DNA from: Paracoccaceae bacterium
Lineage (GTDB): Bacteria; Pseudomonadota; Alphaproteobacteria; Rhodobacterales; Rhodobacteraceae
Reading direction: 5' to 3'
Assembly: GCA_007134805.1 (NCBI GenBank)
Contig: SLKB01000120.1
Coordinates: forward strand, 1 to 15,489
DNA length: 15,489 nucleotides
This document shows, piece by piece, positions 6,542 through 15,103 of the stretch. Below the pieces are notes generated by a model. That model did not search any database and was not told where the DNA came from. It saw only the letters and a program-made list of their open reading frames with translations. How positions within the stretch are numbered: the stretch's first letter is position 1; the number at the start of each line of letters is the position of its first letter. A program made the translations under genes and the position numbers.

Positions 6542-7696
6542 TCAGGGACACTTTGAGAGTGTTGCGAGAAAGAAGCCATCGCCGCCTTGAAGCGGGGTCA
6601 GGCGGTGGGTGTGGCGCAACGCGAACCGGCTGTCGTGCTGCAAAAAGCGCGCGATCTGGCTCTGGTTTTCCAGATCCAGCAAAGAGCAGGTAACGTAACA
6701 AAGCTGTCCGCCCGGCCGAACATGCCGGGCGGCAGCCGTCAGGATCCCGGCCTGGGTCGCGATGAGCGCCTCGAGCCGGTCGGGCGTCAGGCGCCATTTC
6801 CCTTCCGGGTCGCGCCGCCAGCTGCCCGAGCCAGAGCAGGGCACATCCGTCAGCACCAGATCGAAAAGCCCTTCTGGCGCGTCAAGCTGCGTGATCGCGG
6901 CGCCCGCGCGCGCCGCGCGCGCGGGAAGGTCGCGCATCCGGGCAGGGCTTGCGTCATGCGCGCTGACCTGCGCCCCGCGGGCGGCCATCGCAAGCGCCTT
7001 GCCCCCGCCGCCCGCGCAATAATCCAGCACGCGCGCGCCCCCGAGTTCGGGCAGTTCGGCGATCACGGCTTGCGAGGAGACATCCTGCAACTCAACAAGC
7101 CCCGCGCCATAGGCCGCACTGCGCGCGACCTTGCGGGCGTTCTCGGTGACTTCCAGCGCTGTCGGGGCAAGCGGATGGGGCACGGCAGTGATCCCGTCGG
7201 CGGCCAGCGCGGCGCGCGCGTCCTCAAGGCCGATCCGCGCCAGATTGACCCGCAGGAAAAGGGGCGCCCGCCAGCGCAGCGCGTCCATGACCTGCGCGAA
7301 ATCCGGCCCCAGGCTGTCGCGCAGCGCGGGCGCCAGCCAGTCGGGGCAGTCGAGCGCCACCAGCTCATCCAGCGGCGCGGACGGGCCCATCGCCTCGGCC
7401 TCCGAAAGCGCTGCGGGCGCATGCCCCGCGCCCGTGAAGATCTGCGACAGCTCTGCCCCTGCTTCGCGCGCGAGCCCGATGATCAGGCCCCGCGCTGTCA
7501 TCGCGCCGCCCAGGTGCGCGAGCGAGCGTTTGCGGCGCAGCGCGTCATACACATGATCCCGGATCGCCGCCCGGTCGCCCGAGCCTGCAAAGCGGCGCGC
7601 GCGGGTCCATGCGCTCAGCGCCTGCTCGGCGGGCTGGCCGGCAAGGATGGCGTCAAGGATCTCGGCGGCGGCCTGAAGCCGGGCGGGCGGGGTCAT
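6542..7696 (-). CDS. rsmB: RsmB/NOP-family SAM-dependent rRNA cytosine-C5 methyltransferase
   Basis: A 384-residue protein. An N-terminal NusB-like helical domain (about residues 5-75) is joined to a Rossmann methyltransferase domain. Visible are the SAM loop DYCAGGGGKA (225-234), motif IV DVPCSGSG with Cys287, and motif VI TCS with Cys337. In m5C methyltransferases the motif VI Cys is the nucleophile and the motif IV Cys releases the product. E. coli RsmB methylates C967 of 16S rRNA. This protein is shorter than the E. coli enzyme (about 430 residues), which is usual for the alphaproteobacterial members, so the exact target base is inferred. A GTG two codons upstream (7702) is an alternative start. 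I prefer the ATG at 7696, though neither has a clear Shine-Dalgarno. It follows the thioesterase gene by 65 bp on the same strand. Confidence 0.88.
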   Translation of the reverse strand: MTPPARLQAAAEILDAILAGQPAEQALSAWTRARRFAGSGDRAAIRDHVYDALRRKRSLAHLGGAMTARGLIIGLAREAGAELSQIFTGAGHAPAALSEAEAMGPSAPLDELVALDCPDWLAPALRDSLGPDFAQVMDALRWRAPLFLRVNLARIGLEDARAALAADGITAVPHPLAPTALEVTENARKVARSAAYGAGLVELQDVSSQAVIAELPELGGARVLDYCAGGGGKALAMAARGAQVSAHDASPARMRDLPARAARAGAAITQLDAPEGLFDLVLTDVPCSGSGSWRRDPEGKWRLTPDRLEALIATQAGILTAAARHVRPGGQLCYVTCSLLDLENQSQIARFLQHDSRFALRHTHRLTPLQGGDGFFLATLSKCP

Positions 7697-7741
7697 GGGC
7701 ACTCACAGCGCGACATCGTGGGCCCCGAGCCTTAGCAAGCG

Positions 7742-7777
7742 CGCGACCGCTTGGCCACTGCTCAGCGCGCGGTCGCG
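7742..7777 (-). repeat. 9-bp inverted repeat at the end of the thioesterase gene
   Basis: CGCGACCGC (7742-7750) and GCGGTCGCG (7769-7777) are perfect inverted repeats with an 18-base loop. The pair spans the thioesterase stop codon. In the minus-strand transcript it would form a strong GC hairpin between the thioesterase gene and rsmB. There is no T-run after it, so it is not a canonical terminator. It may stabilise the upstream mRNA end or reduce read-through. Confidence 0.4.
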
Positions 7778-8202
7778 GGGTCGGCCGGGGGGTCGGGCGG
7801 GATCGCATAGGTCAGCGAGGCGCGCGCCACTGGTGCCTCGAGCCCGTCCGAGTAGATCAGGCAATCGCCCACGGCCAGCTGACGCCCCAGCTTCAGAAGC
7901 CGCGCCTCGCAGATCAGATCGACCCCGGCGGCGGGCTTGCGCATGAAATCGATCGCGCAATTCGTGGTCACGCTCAGCGCCCTGGGGCCGATCATCGAGA
8001 GCACCGCCAGATAGATCGATACATCGGCCAGCGCGAACATCGCCGGGCCCGACACGGTCCCGCCTGGGCGCAGGTGCCGCTCGTCATGCAAGAGCCGGAC
8101 AGTCACGCCCATCGGGCGCAGATCGTCGATGGCGAACATGCCCGCGACCTGCGCGAATTCCGCGTCCAGAAAGGCGGCGAGGGCGGCGCGGTCCATTTTC
8201 AT
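7762..8202 (-). CDS. PaaI-type hotdog-fold thioesterase
   Basis: A 146-residue single hotdog-domain protein. The central helix segment, GGTVSGPAMFALADV, matches the PaaI/YbgC-like pattern in which a Gly-rich turn leads into the hotdog helix with a conserved Asp (Asp60 here). The His of the canonical HGG motif is replaced (RPGG). The family hydrolyses acyl- or aryl-CoA thioesters in the cytoplasm, and the substrate is unknown. I chose the ATG at 8202 because GGAGA (8212-8208) lies 5 bp before it. An in-frame ATG at 8229 would add nine residues but has no ribosome-binding site. The gene is divergent from the enoyl-CoA hydratase-like gene, 76 bp apart, so acyl-CoA metabolism on both sides is plausible. 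It probably shares a transcript with rsmB. Confidence 0.85.
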   Translation of the reverse strand: MKMDRAALAAFLDAEFAQVAGMFAIDDLRPMGVTVRLLHDERHLRPGGTVSGPAMFALADVSIYLAVLSMIGPRALSVTTNCAIDFMRKPAAGVDLICEARLLKLGRQLAVGDCLIYSDGLEAPVARASLTYAIPPDPPADPATAR

Positions 8203-8222
8203 GCGTTTCTCCAGATGCGGGG

Positions 8223-8251
8223 TTTTCATGTCGGGTTCCGATCCCTAGAAT
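8223..8251 (+). promoter_or_regulatory. Candidate promoter of the enoyl-CoA hydratase-like gene
   Basis: TTTTCA (8223-8228), a 17-bp spacer and TAGAAT (8246-8251, 5 of 6 to TATAAT) lie in the divergent gap. The predicted start near 8258 leaves a leader of about 20 nt that contains the GGAGGGA ribosome-binding site (8264-8270). Confidence 0.42.
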
Positions 8252-8278
8252 TCGGGTGAAAGCGGAGGGAATGGCAAG

Positions 8279-9070
8279 ATGCGGGACGAGTTGGTGAGTT
8301 GTGACGTTGCGGCAGGGGTTGCGCGCGTCACGATGCAAAGCCCTGGCAACCTCAATGCGCTGTCCGATGCGATGCTGGCCGCGCTCTCGGCGACGTTCGA
8401 ACGGCTGGCGGGCGACGGGGCAGTGCGCGTGGTGATCCTGCGCGGGACGGGCAAGGCGTTCTGCGCGGGCCATGACCTGAAGGAAATGCAGGCCGGGCGG
8501 GCCGAGGCGGATGGCGGCGCGGCCTATTTCGCGGATCTCTTCACCCGCTGCGGCCGGCTGATGCAGCAGATCCCCGCAATGCCCCAGCCCGTGATCGCGC
8601 AGGTCCACGGGATCGCGACCGCGGCGGGCTGCCAGCTCGTCGCGTCGTGCGACATGGCGGTCGCGGCCGAGGGGACGCGCTTTGGCGTGAACGGGGTCAA
8701 TATCGGGCTCTTCTGCTCGACGCCGATGGTCGCGCTCACCCGCAACATCCCGCGCAAGGCCGCGTTCGAGATGCTGAGCACGGGCACCTTCATCGACACA
8801 GCCCGCGCGGCCGATCTGGGGCTCATCAACAAGATCGCCCCGCCCGACCGGCTCGAGGCGGAAACCGAAGCCCTCGCCGCCACGGTCGCGGCAAAGCTCT
8901 CGGCCGCAGTGCGCATCGGCAAGCAGGCTTTCTACACCCAGGCCGAGATGAGCCTCGCCGACGCCTATCACTACACCGGCGAGGTGATGGTCGAGAACAT
9001 GCTCTGGCGCGACACCAATGAGGGCATCAGCGCCTTCCTCGAGAAGCGGCAGCCGGACTGGGCCGAGTGA
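8279..9070 (+). CDS. Enoyl-CoA hydratase/isomerase-family protein (ECHDC3-like), catalytic Glu residues absent
   Basis: A 263-residue crotonase-fold protein of normal length. The CoA-binding and oxyanion-hole elements are kept (FCAGHDLKEM at 61-70; HGIATAAGC at 110-118). Aligning the well-conserved block around residue 119 with rat mitochondrial hydratase puts Gln119 at the place of Glu144 and Gly139 at that of Glu164, with the same 20-residue spacing. Both hydratase glutamates are therefore missing. This pattern resembles the ECHDC3-type branch, whose reaction is unclear. The ATG at 8279 has GGAGGGA 8 bp upstream. The gene lies 72 bp before fabB on the same strand, so it may be co-transcribed with fatty-acid synthesis genes. 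The substitutions argue against a standard beta-oxidation hydratase, but another crotonase-fold reaction is possible. Confidence 0.88.
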   Translation: MRDELVSCDVAAGVARVTMQSPGNLNALSDAMLAALSATFERLAGDGAVRVVILRGTGKAFCAGHDLKEMQAGRAEADGGAAYFADLFTRCGRLMQQIPAMPQPVIAQVHGIATAAGCQLVASCDMAVAAEGTRFGVNGVNIGLFCSTPMVALTRNIPRKAAFEMLSTGTFIDTARAADLGLINKIAPPDRLEAETEALAATVAAKLSAAVRIGKQAFYTQAEMSLADAYHYTGEVMVENMLWRDTNEGISAFLEKRQPDWAE

Positions 9071-9085
9071 GCCCGCTGGCCCCCC

Positions 9086-9114
9086 TTGCCCCACAGCATG
9101 CCTTCGCCTAGAGA
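9086..9114 (+). promoter_or_regulatory. Weak candidate fabB promoter
   Basis: TTGCCC (9086-9091), a 17-bp spacer and TAGAGA (9109-9114) lie in the 72-bp gap before fabB. The -10 match is poor. It resembles the candidate in front of yebC. If it is not real, fabB-fabI would be read from the upstream gene, since no terminator is visible in the gap. Confidence 0.25.
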
Positions 9115-9142
9115 AGCTGAAACCATATGCACTGGAGGCCGA

Positions 9143-10372
9143 ATGCGGCGCGTTGTCATTACCGGGCTGGGGATCATCTCGCCCATTGGAAACTCGACAA
9201 GCGAAGTCACCGAAAGTCTGCGGGCCGGCCGCTCGGGCATCGTATTCGCACCCGAATATGCCGAGCACGGCTTTCGCAGCCAGGTCCATGGCCTGCCGAA
9301 GATCACGCTTGAGGATCATATCGACAAGCGCAACCTGCGGTTCATGGGGCCGGGCGCGGCATATAACTTCCTCGCCATGGAACAGGCCATCGCCGATGCG
9401 GGGCTTGAACCGGGCGATGTCTCGAACGAGCGCACGGGCCTTATCATGGGCTCTGGCGGGCCGTCCACCTCGAACCTGTTCCAGGCGCACAAGATCGTGG
9501 TCGAAAAGGGCAGCCCCAAGCGGATGGGCCCGTTCATGGTCACGCGCTGCATGTCGTCGACCAATTCGGCCTGCCTTGCGACACCGTTCAAGATCAAGGG
9601 CGTGAACTACTCGATCACCTCGGCCTGCTCGACCAGCGCGCATTGCATCGGCAACGGGGCCGAGCAGATCCAGATGGGCAAGCAGGATATCGTCTTTGCC
9701 GGCGGCGGCGAGGAACTGGACTGGACGCTGTCATGCCTCTTTGACGCGATGGGCGCGATGTCGTCGAAATACAATGATGCGCCTGAGACGGCCTCGCGCG
9801 CCTTCGACGCCTCGCGCGACGGGTTCGTGATCGGCGGCGGCGGCGGGGTCGTCGTGCTCGAGGAACTGGAGCATGCGAAGGCGCGCGGCGCCGCGATCTA
9901 TGCCGAAGTGACGGGCTACGGGGCAACCTCGGACGGGTATGACATGGTCGCGCCTTCGGGGGAGGGGGGTGAGCGGTCGATGCGGCTCGCACTCGCGACC
10001 CTGCCCGAAGGGCGCCGCGTGAGCTATATCAACGCGCATGGCACCTCGACGCCCGCGGGCGATGTGACCGAGGTCGACGCGATCCGCCGGATCTGGGGCG
10101 CGGGGAATGTGCCGCCGATCTCGTCCACGAAATCGCTGACTGGCCACAGCCTGGGCGCGACTGGCGTGCAGGAGGCGATCTATTCGCTCCTGATGATGCA
10201 GGGCAGCTTCATCGCGGCCTCGGCCAATGTCACCACGCTTGATCCGGCAATCCAGGAAGGCGAGATCGCCACGGCGCTGGTCGAGGATGTCGAGCTGGAT
10301 TCCGTCCTGTCGAACAGCTTCGGCTTCGGCGGCACGAATGCGACCTTGCTGATGAGCGCGTATCGCGATTGA
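9143..10372 (+). CDS. fabB: Beta-ketoacyl-ACP synthase I (FabB)
   Basis: A 409-residue condensing enzyme of type II fatty acid synthesis. The thiolase-fold active site is complete: nucleophile Cys162 in [13 protein letters not shown], His299 in [13 protein letters not shown], Lys330 and His335 in [14 protein letters not shown], and the C-terminal [10 protein letters not shown] loop. The length and the overall sequence fit KAS I (FabB) rather than FabF. KAS I extends the unsaturated intermediates made by FabA toward vaccenic acid precursors. The ATG at 9143 has TGGAGG just upstream and begins with the family start [10 protein letters not shown]. An in-frame ATG at 9086 would add 19 unrelated residues. 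It is followed after 14 bp by fabI. The usual partner fabA, adjacent in many Rhodobacterales, is not in front of it here. Confidence 0.96.
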   Translation: MRRVVITGLGIISPIGNSTSEVTESLRAGRSGIVFAPEYAEHGFRSQVHGLPKITLEDHIDKRNLRFMGPGAAYNFLAMEQAIADAGLEPGDVSNERTGLIMGSGGPSTSNLFQAHKIVVEKGSPKRMGPFMVTRCMSSTNSACLATPFKIKGVNYSITSACSTSAHCIGNGAEQIQMGKQDIVFAGGGEELDWTLSCLFDAMGAMSSKYNDAPETASRAFDASRDGFVIGGGGGVVVLEELEHAKARGAAIYAEVTGYGATSDGYDMVAPSGEGGERSMRLALATLPEGRRVSYINAHGTSTPAGDVTEVDAIRRIWGAGNVPPISSTKSLTGHSLGATGVQEAIYSLLMMQGSFIAASANVTTLDPAIQEGEIATALVEDVELDSVLSNSFGFGGTNATLLMSAYRD

Positions 10373-10386
10373 ACGGGGGCGTGAAC

Positions 10387-11175
10387 ATGGCGGGATGGAT
10401 GGCGGGCAAGCGCGGGCTGATCATGGGGGTCGCCAATGACCGCTCTATCGCCTGGGGAATCGCGCAGGCCATGGCGGCAGAGGGCGCGCAGCTTGCCTTC
10501 ACCTATCAGGGCGCGGCCTTCGGCAAACGGGTGGAGCCGCTCGCCGCCTCGGTCGGATCGGAGATCCTGCTTGATGTCGACGTGACCGATGAAGCCTCGC
10601 TCGATGCCGCGTTCGAGGGGCTGGCCGGGCAGTGGGGCAGCCTCGATTTCCTTGTCCATGCGATCGCCTTTTCCGACAAGTCCGAACTCACGGGCAGGTT
10701 CCGCGACACCAGCCGCGAGAATTTCAAGCGCTCGCTTGAAATCAGCTGCTACAGTTTCATCGATCTCGGCCGGCGCGCGGCCGCCATGATGCCCGATGGC
10801 GGCTGCCTGCTGACGCTGACCTTTCAGGGCTCGAACAAGGTGACGCCCTTCTACAATGTGATGGGGGTCGCAAAGGCGGCGCTGGAGAGTTCGGTGCGGT
10901 ATCTTGCCAATGACCTCGGCCCCGAGGGGATCCGGGTGAACGCGATCAGCCCCGGCCCGATGAAGACGCTTGCCGGGGCCGCCATCGGCGGCGCGCGCAA
11001 GACCTACCGCCATGCCGAGGCGAACGCGCCGCTGCGCAGCAATGCCACGCTGGGCTCGGTCGGCGGCACGGCGGTCTATCTCGCCTCGGATCACGGCGCG
11101 CACACCACGGGCGAGATCATTCATGTCGATGGCGGCTATCACGTCATGGGCATGCCGCAGGTCGACAATATCTGA
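10387..11175 (+). CDS. fabI: Enoyl-ACP reductase (NADH), FabI
   Basis: A 262-residue short-chain dehydrogenase-type protein that catalyses the last step of each fatty-acid elongation cycle. The nucleotide-binding segment is GVANDRSIAWGIAQ (14-27), in the FabI style rather than the classical SDR GxxxGxG. The catalytic pair is Tyr156 and Lys163 in FYNVMGVAK, and the substrate/inhibitor loop begins PGPMKTLA (189-196). The residue matching E. coli Tyr146 is Phe146 (LTLTFQG). The ATG at 10387 follows a GGGGG stretch. A TTG overlapping the fabB stop at 10369 and a GTG at 10381 are in frame but less likely starts. It lies 14 bp after fabB, so one operon is likely. It ends 6 bp from the convergent crcB gene stop. 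Confidence 0.96.
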   Translation: MAGWMAGKRGLIMGVANDRSIAWGIAQAMAAEGAQLAFTYQGAAFGKRVEPLAASVGSEILLDVDVTDEASLDAAFEGLAGQWGSLDFLVHAIAFSDKSELTGRFRDTSRENFKRSLEISCYSFIDLGRRAAAMMPDGGCLLTLTFQGSNKVTPFYNVMGVAKAALESSVRYLANDLGPEGIRVNAISPGPMKTLAGAAIGGARKTYRHAEANAPLRSNATLGSVGGTAVYLASDHGAHTTGEIIHVDGGYHVMGMPQVDNI

Positions 11176-11181
11176 GCGCGA

Positions 11182-11553
11182 TCACGCCCCGCGCGCGTGC
11201 CCCAGCCGGTAGCCCGCCCAGACCGCCAGCATCCATGCGCCAAGCGACACCCCCGCATAGGCCGCGGCCAGCGCAAGGCTGCGCTCGATCAGCAGCACCA
11301 GTTCGAGCGAGACCATCGAGAAGGTCGTGAACCCGCCGCAAAACCCGGTCATCAGGAAGGCGCGCGCGCGGGGCGCGAGCGGCCGTGTCGCCAGATACCC
11401 GATCAGCCCGGCGCCGAGGATATTGGCCATGAGCGTTGCCAGCACCGCCGCGCCCGGCTGCAGCGTGACAGCGCCAAGGCTCAGCAAATAGCGCGCAACC
11501 GTGCCCAGCGCCCCGCCCAGCCCGACCGCGAGGATGATGTCATGGCGCCCCAT
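11182..11553 (-). CDS. crcB: CrcB/Fluc fluoride channel subunit (second of pair)
   Basis: A 123-residue four-helix membrane protein of the fluoride exporter family. Family signatures are GGALGTVARYLL (13-24), the TM2 Asn44 (ANILGAGLIG) and the canonical Phe-box FCGGFTTFSM (71-80) with Phe75 and Phe78. Positive charges cluster in the loop between TM2 and TM3 (RPLAPRAR) and at the C-terminus (RLGHARGA). By the positive-inside rule this predicts both ends in the cytoplasm. The start is the ATG whose A is the last base of the upstream crcB stop (TGATG), implying translational coupling. Longer in-frame starts lie inside the neighbour and are rejected. Fluc channels are antiparallel dimers, and paired genes usually encode heterodimers. 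No fluoride riboswitch is visible. Confidence 0.93.
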   Translation of the reverse strand: MGRHDIILAVGLGGALGTVARYLLSLGAVTLQPGAAVLATLMANILGAGLIGYLATRPLAPRARAFLMTGFCGGFTTFSMVSLELVLLIERSLALAAAYAGVSLGAWMLAVWAGYRLGHARGA

Positions 11554-11945
11554 CAGCCCCAGCCCCGCGTGAGCAGGATGCCGAAGGCCGCCGCCGCCGT
11601 GCAGCCAAGGATCGAGCCCGCGATGTTGGCCAAGGCCGCCCAGGCGCGCCCCTCCTGCCACAGTGTCAGCGCCTGCATCGCGAAGGTCGAGACTGTCGTA
11701 TACCCGCCCAGCACGCCGATTGCGAAGACCTGGAACAATGTGGGCATGGCGACGGCCACAAGCCCCGCGCCGGGGCTCAACCCATAGGCGAGCCCGATCG
11801 CGAAACTGCCCGAGACATTGACCACCATGATCGCGATCGCGGGGTGGCTTTCGGGCATGATCCGCGCGGCGAGTGCGGCGCGCGCCATGCTGCCCAGCCC
11901 GCCGCCAAGGGCAATCAGAAGAACATGCGTGAGGCTTGCGGTCAT
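11553..11945 (-). CDS. crcB: CrcB/Fluc fluoride channel subunit (first of pair)
   Basis: A 130-residue four-helix membrane protein with GGGLGSMARAAL (14-25), Asn43 in VNVSGSFAIG and the TM3 break GVLGGYTTVSTF (77-88). The Phe-box phenylalanines of the family read Tyr82 and Val85 here. Arginines sit in the first loop (Arg22, Arg28), while the loop between TM2 and TM3 is uncharged. This predicts the opposite membrane orientation to the partner, as expected for an antiparallel heterodimer. I chose the ATG at 11945 over the in-frame TTG at 11966, which would add seven residues. A TATAAC hexamer ends exactly seven bases before this ATG, so the mRNA may be leaderless. The first gene's stop overlaps the partner start by one base. 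Confidence 0.92.
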   Translation of the reverse strand: MTASLTHVLLIALGGGLGSMARAALAARIMPESHPAIAIMVVNVSGSFAIGLAYGLSPGAGLVAVAMPTLFQVFAIGVLGGYTTVSTFAMQALTLWQEGRAWAALANIAGSILGCTAAAAFGILLTRGWG

Positions 11946-11951
11946 GCGCGC

Positions 11952-11973
11952 GTTATACGCATGCAACCTGCAT
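11952..11973 (-). promoter_or_regulatory. Candidate crcB promoter with flanking dyad (leaderless start)
   Basis: On the minus strand TATAAC (11957-11952, 5 of 6 to consensus) places the start at 11945, the A of the crcB ATG. No convincing -35 is visible. Immediately upstream lies ATGCA-ACC-TGCAT (11961-11973, as read on the plus strand), a 5-bp inverted repeat where a -35 or activator site would be. The strong katG terminator upstream means crcB needs its own promoter. Confidence 0.35.
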
Positions 11974-11982
11974 GTAACAGCG

Positions 11983-12013
11983 AAAAAGAACGCGCGCCAG
12001 AGGCTGGCGCGCG
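11983..12013 (-). terminator. Rho-independent terminator after katG
   Basis: On the minus strand, a perfect 10-bp stem (CGCGCGCCAG / CTGGCGCGCG) with a 3-base loop is followed by TTCTTTTT. It begins 27 bp after the katG stop and separates katG from crcB. Confidence 0.9.
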
Positions 12014-12039
12014 CAGGGATTGCAACCGTAGAGCCTGGC

Positions 12040-14259
<2,220 letters not shown>

Positions 14260-14268
14260 TTAAGTTGA

Positions 14269-14295
14269 TTTTTCTGATATTTATCATCAGAAAAA
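14269..14295. promoter_or_regulatory. AT-rich palindrome in the katG upstream region (operator or hairpin)
   Basis: TTTTTCTGAT (14269-14278) and ATCAGAAAAA (14286-14295) are perfect 10-bp inverted repeats around ATTTATC. A second dyad, TGATA-TT-TATCA (14275-14286), is nested across it, and further ATCAG and TTGAT copies flank it. This 94-bp gap between the permease stop (14300) and katG is much more AT-rich than its surroundings. The hairpin has no T-run on its 3' side in either direction, so a simple terminator is unlikely. A regulator site controlling katG, about 65-90 bp upstream of its start, is the better reading. I could not match it to a named consensus. Confidence 0.45.
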
Positions 14296-14299
14296 CTTA

Positions 14300-15103
14300 T
14301 CATGTTCTGTTGCGCACGGCCCGGCGCATCAGCAGCCCCGCAATCAGCACGGCCACTGCGACAAAGCCGATGATGATCGTGGCAAGCGCGTTGACATCGG
14401 GGCTCACACCCAGCCGGATCTTCGAGAAGATGACCATCGGAAGCGTCGAGGCACCGGGGCCAGACACGAAACTCGCGATCACCAGATCATCGAGCGAAAG
14501 CGTGAAGGCCAGCAGCCAGCCCGCCACCAGCGCGGGCGTGATCACCGGCAGGGTGATATCGAAGAACACCCGCACCGGCCCCGCGCCCAGATCGCGCGCG
14601 GCTTCCTCGAGCGATTCGTCCATCGCGCGCAACCGCGTCTGCGCGATCACGGCCACAAAGGCTGCGCAGAAAGTGGTGTGCGCGATGATCACGGTCGTGA
14701 GCCCGCGCCCGGCCGGCCAGCCAAAGCTCAACTCCATCGCCACGAACAGCAGCAGCAGCGACAGCCCCGTGATCACTTCGGGCATCACCAGCGGCGCGGT
14801 GATCATGCCCGTGAGCAACAGCCGCCCCATGAACTGATTGAACCGCGTCAGCACGAAGGCCCCCAGCGTGCCGATGATCGTGGCCAGCGTCGCGCTTGCC
14901 ACGGCCACCTGCAGGCTGATCCAGGCCGCGTTCAGGATCTGGCGGTCGCGCAGCAACTCGCCATACCAGCGGGTCGAGAACCCGCCCCAGACGGTCACCA
15001 GCCGGCTTTCATTGAAGGAAAACACCACCAGCGAGATGATCGGCGCGTAGAGAAACACGAAGCCCAGCAGCACCGCCAGCGGCAGGAACCAGCCCCGCAT
15101 CAT
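14300..15103 (-). CDS. ABC transporter permease, PotC/PotI-like (spermidine/putrescine family)
   Basis: A 267-residue inner-membrane permease with about six transmembrane segments. The binding-protein-dependent transport signature (EAA loop) is at about 167-186: LEEAARDLGAGPVRVFFDIT followed by LP, with the invariant Gly173. The loop docks on the ATPase subunit. The N-terminal region (FNESRLVTVWGGFSTRWYGEL) and the SLDDLVIASFVSGPG segment are typical of PotI/PotC. The ATG at 15103 has GGAGG 8 bp upstream and overlaps the previous gene's stop by four bases (ATGA). A second ATG at 15100 is possible, and the in-frame start at 15139 lies within the neighbour. Putrescine is the more likely substrate by resemblance to PotI, but the ligand is set by the binding protein, which is outside the window. 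Confidence 0.92.
   Translation of the reverse strand: MMRGWFLPLAVLLGFVFLYAPIISLVVFSFNESRLVTVWGGFSTRWYGELLRDRQILNAAWISLQVAVASATLATIIGTLGAFVLTRFNQFMGRLLLTGMITAPLVMPEVITGLSLLLLFVAMELSFGWPAGRGLTTVIIAHTTFCAAFVAVIAQTRLRAMDESLEEAARDLGAGPVRVFFDITLPVITPALVAGWLLAFTLSLDDLVIASFVSGPGASTLPMVIFSKIRLGVSPDVNALATIIIGFVAVAVLIAGLLMRRAVRNRT

Noticed and set aside
6587..7735. 382-codon plus-strand frame opposite rsmB
   Set aside because: It is the antisense of an RsmB with all catalytic motifs, and its composition is Arg/Gln/Pro-rich without structure.
11946..12039. Fluoride riboswitch before crcB
   Set aside because: The gap is filled by the katG terminator and a short promoter-like stretch, and the conserved riboswitch core is not seen.
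14269..14295. Intrinsic terminator of the permease operon
   Set aside because: The stem is AT-rich, with its T-run on the 5' side and A-run on the 3' side in both directions, so an RNA would not end in U residues.
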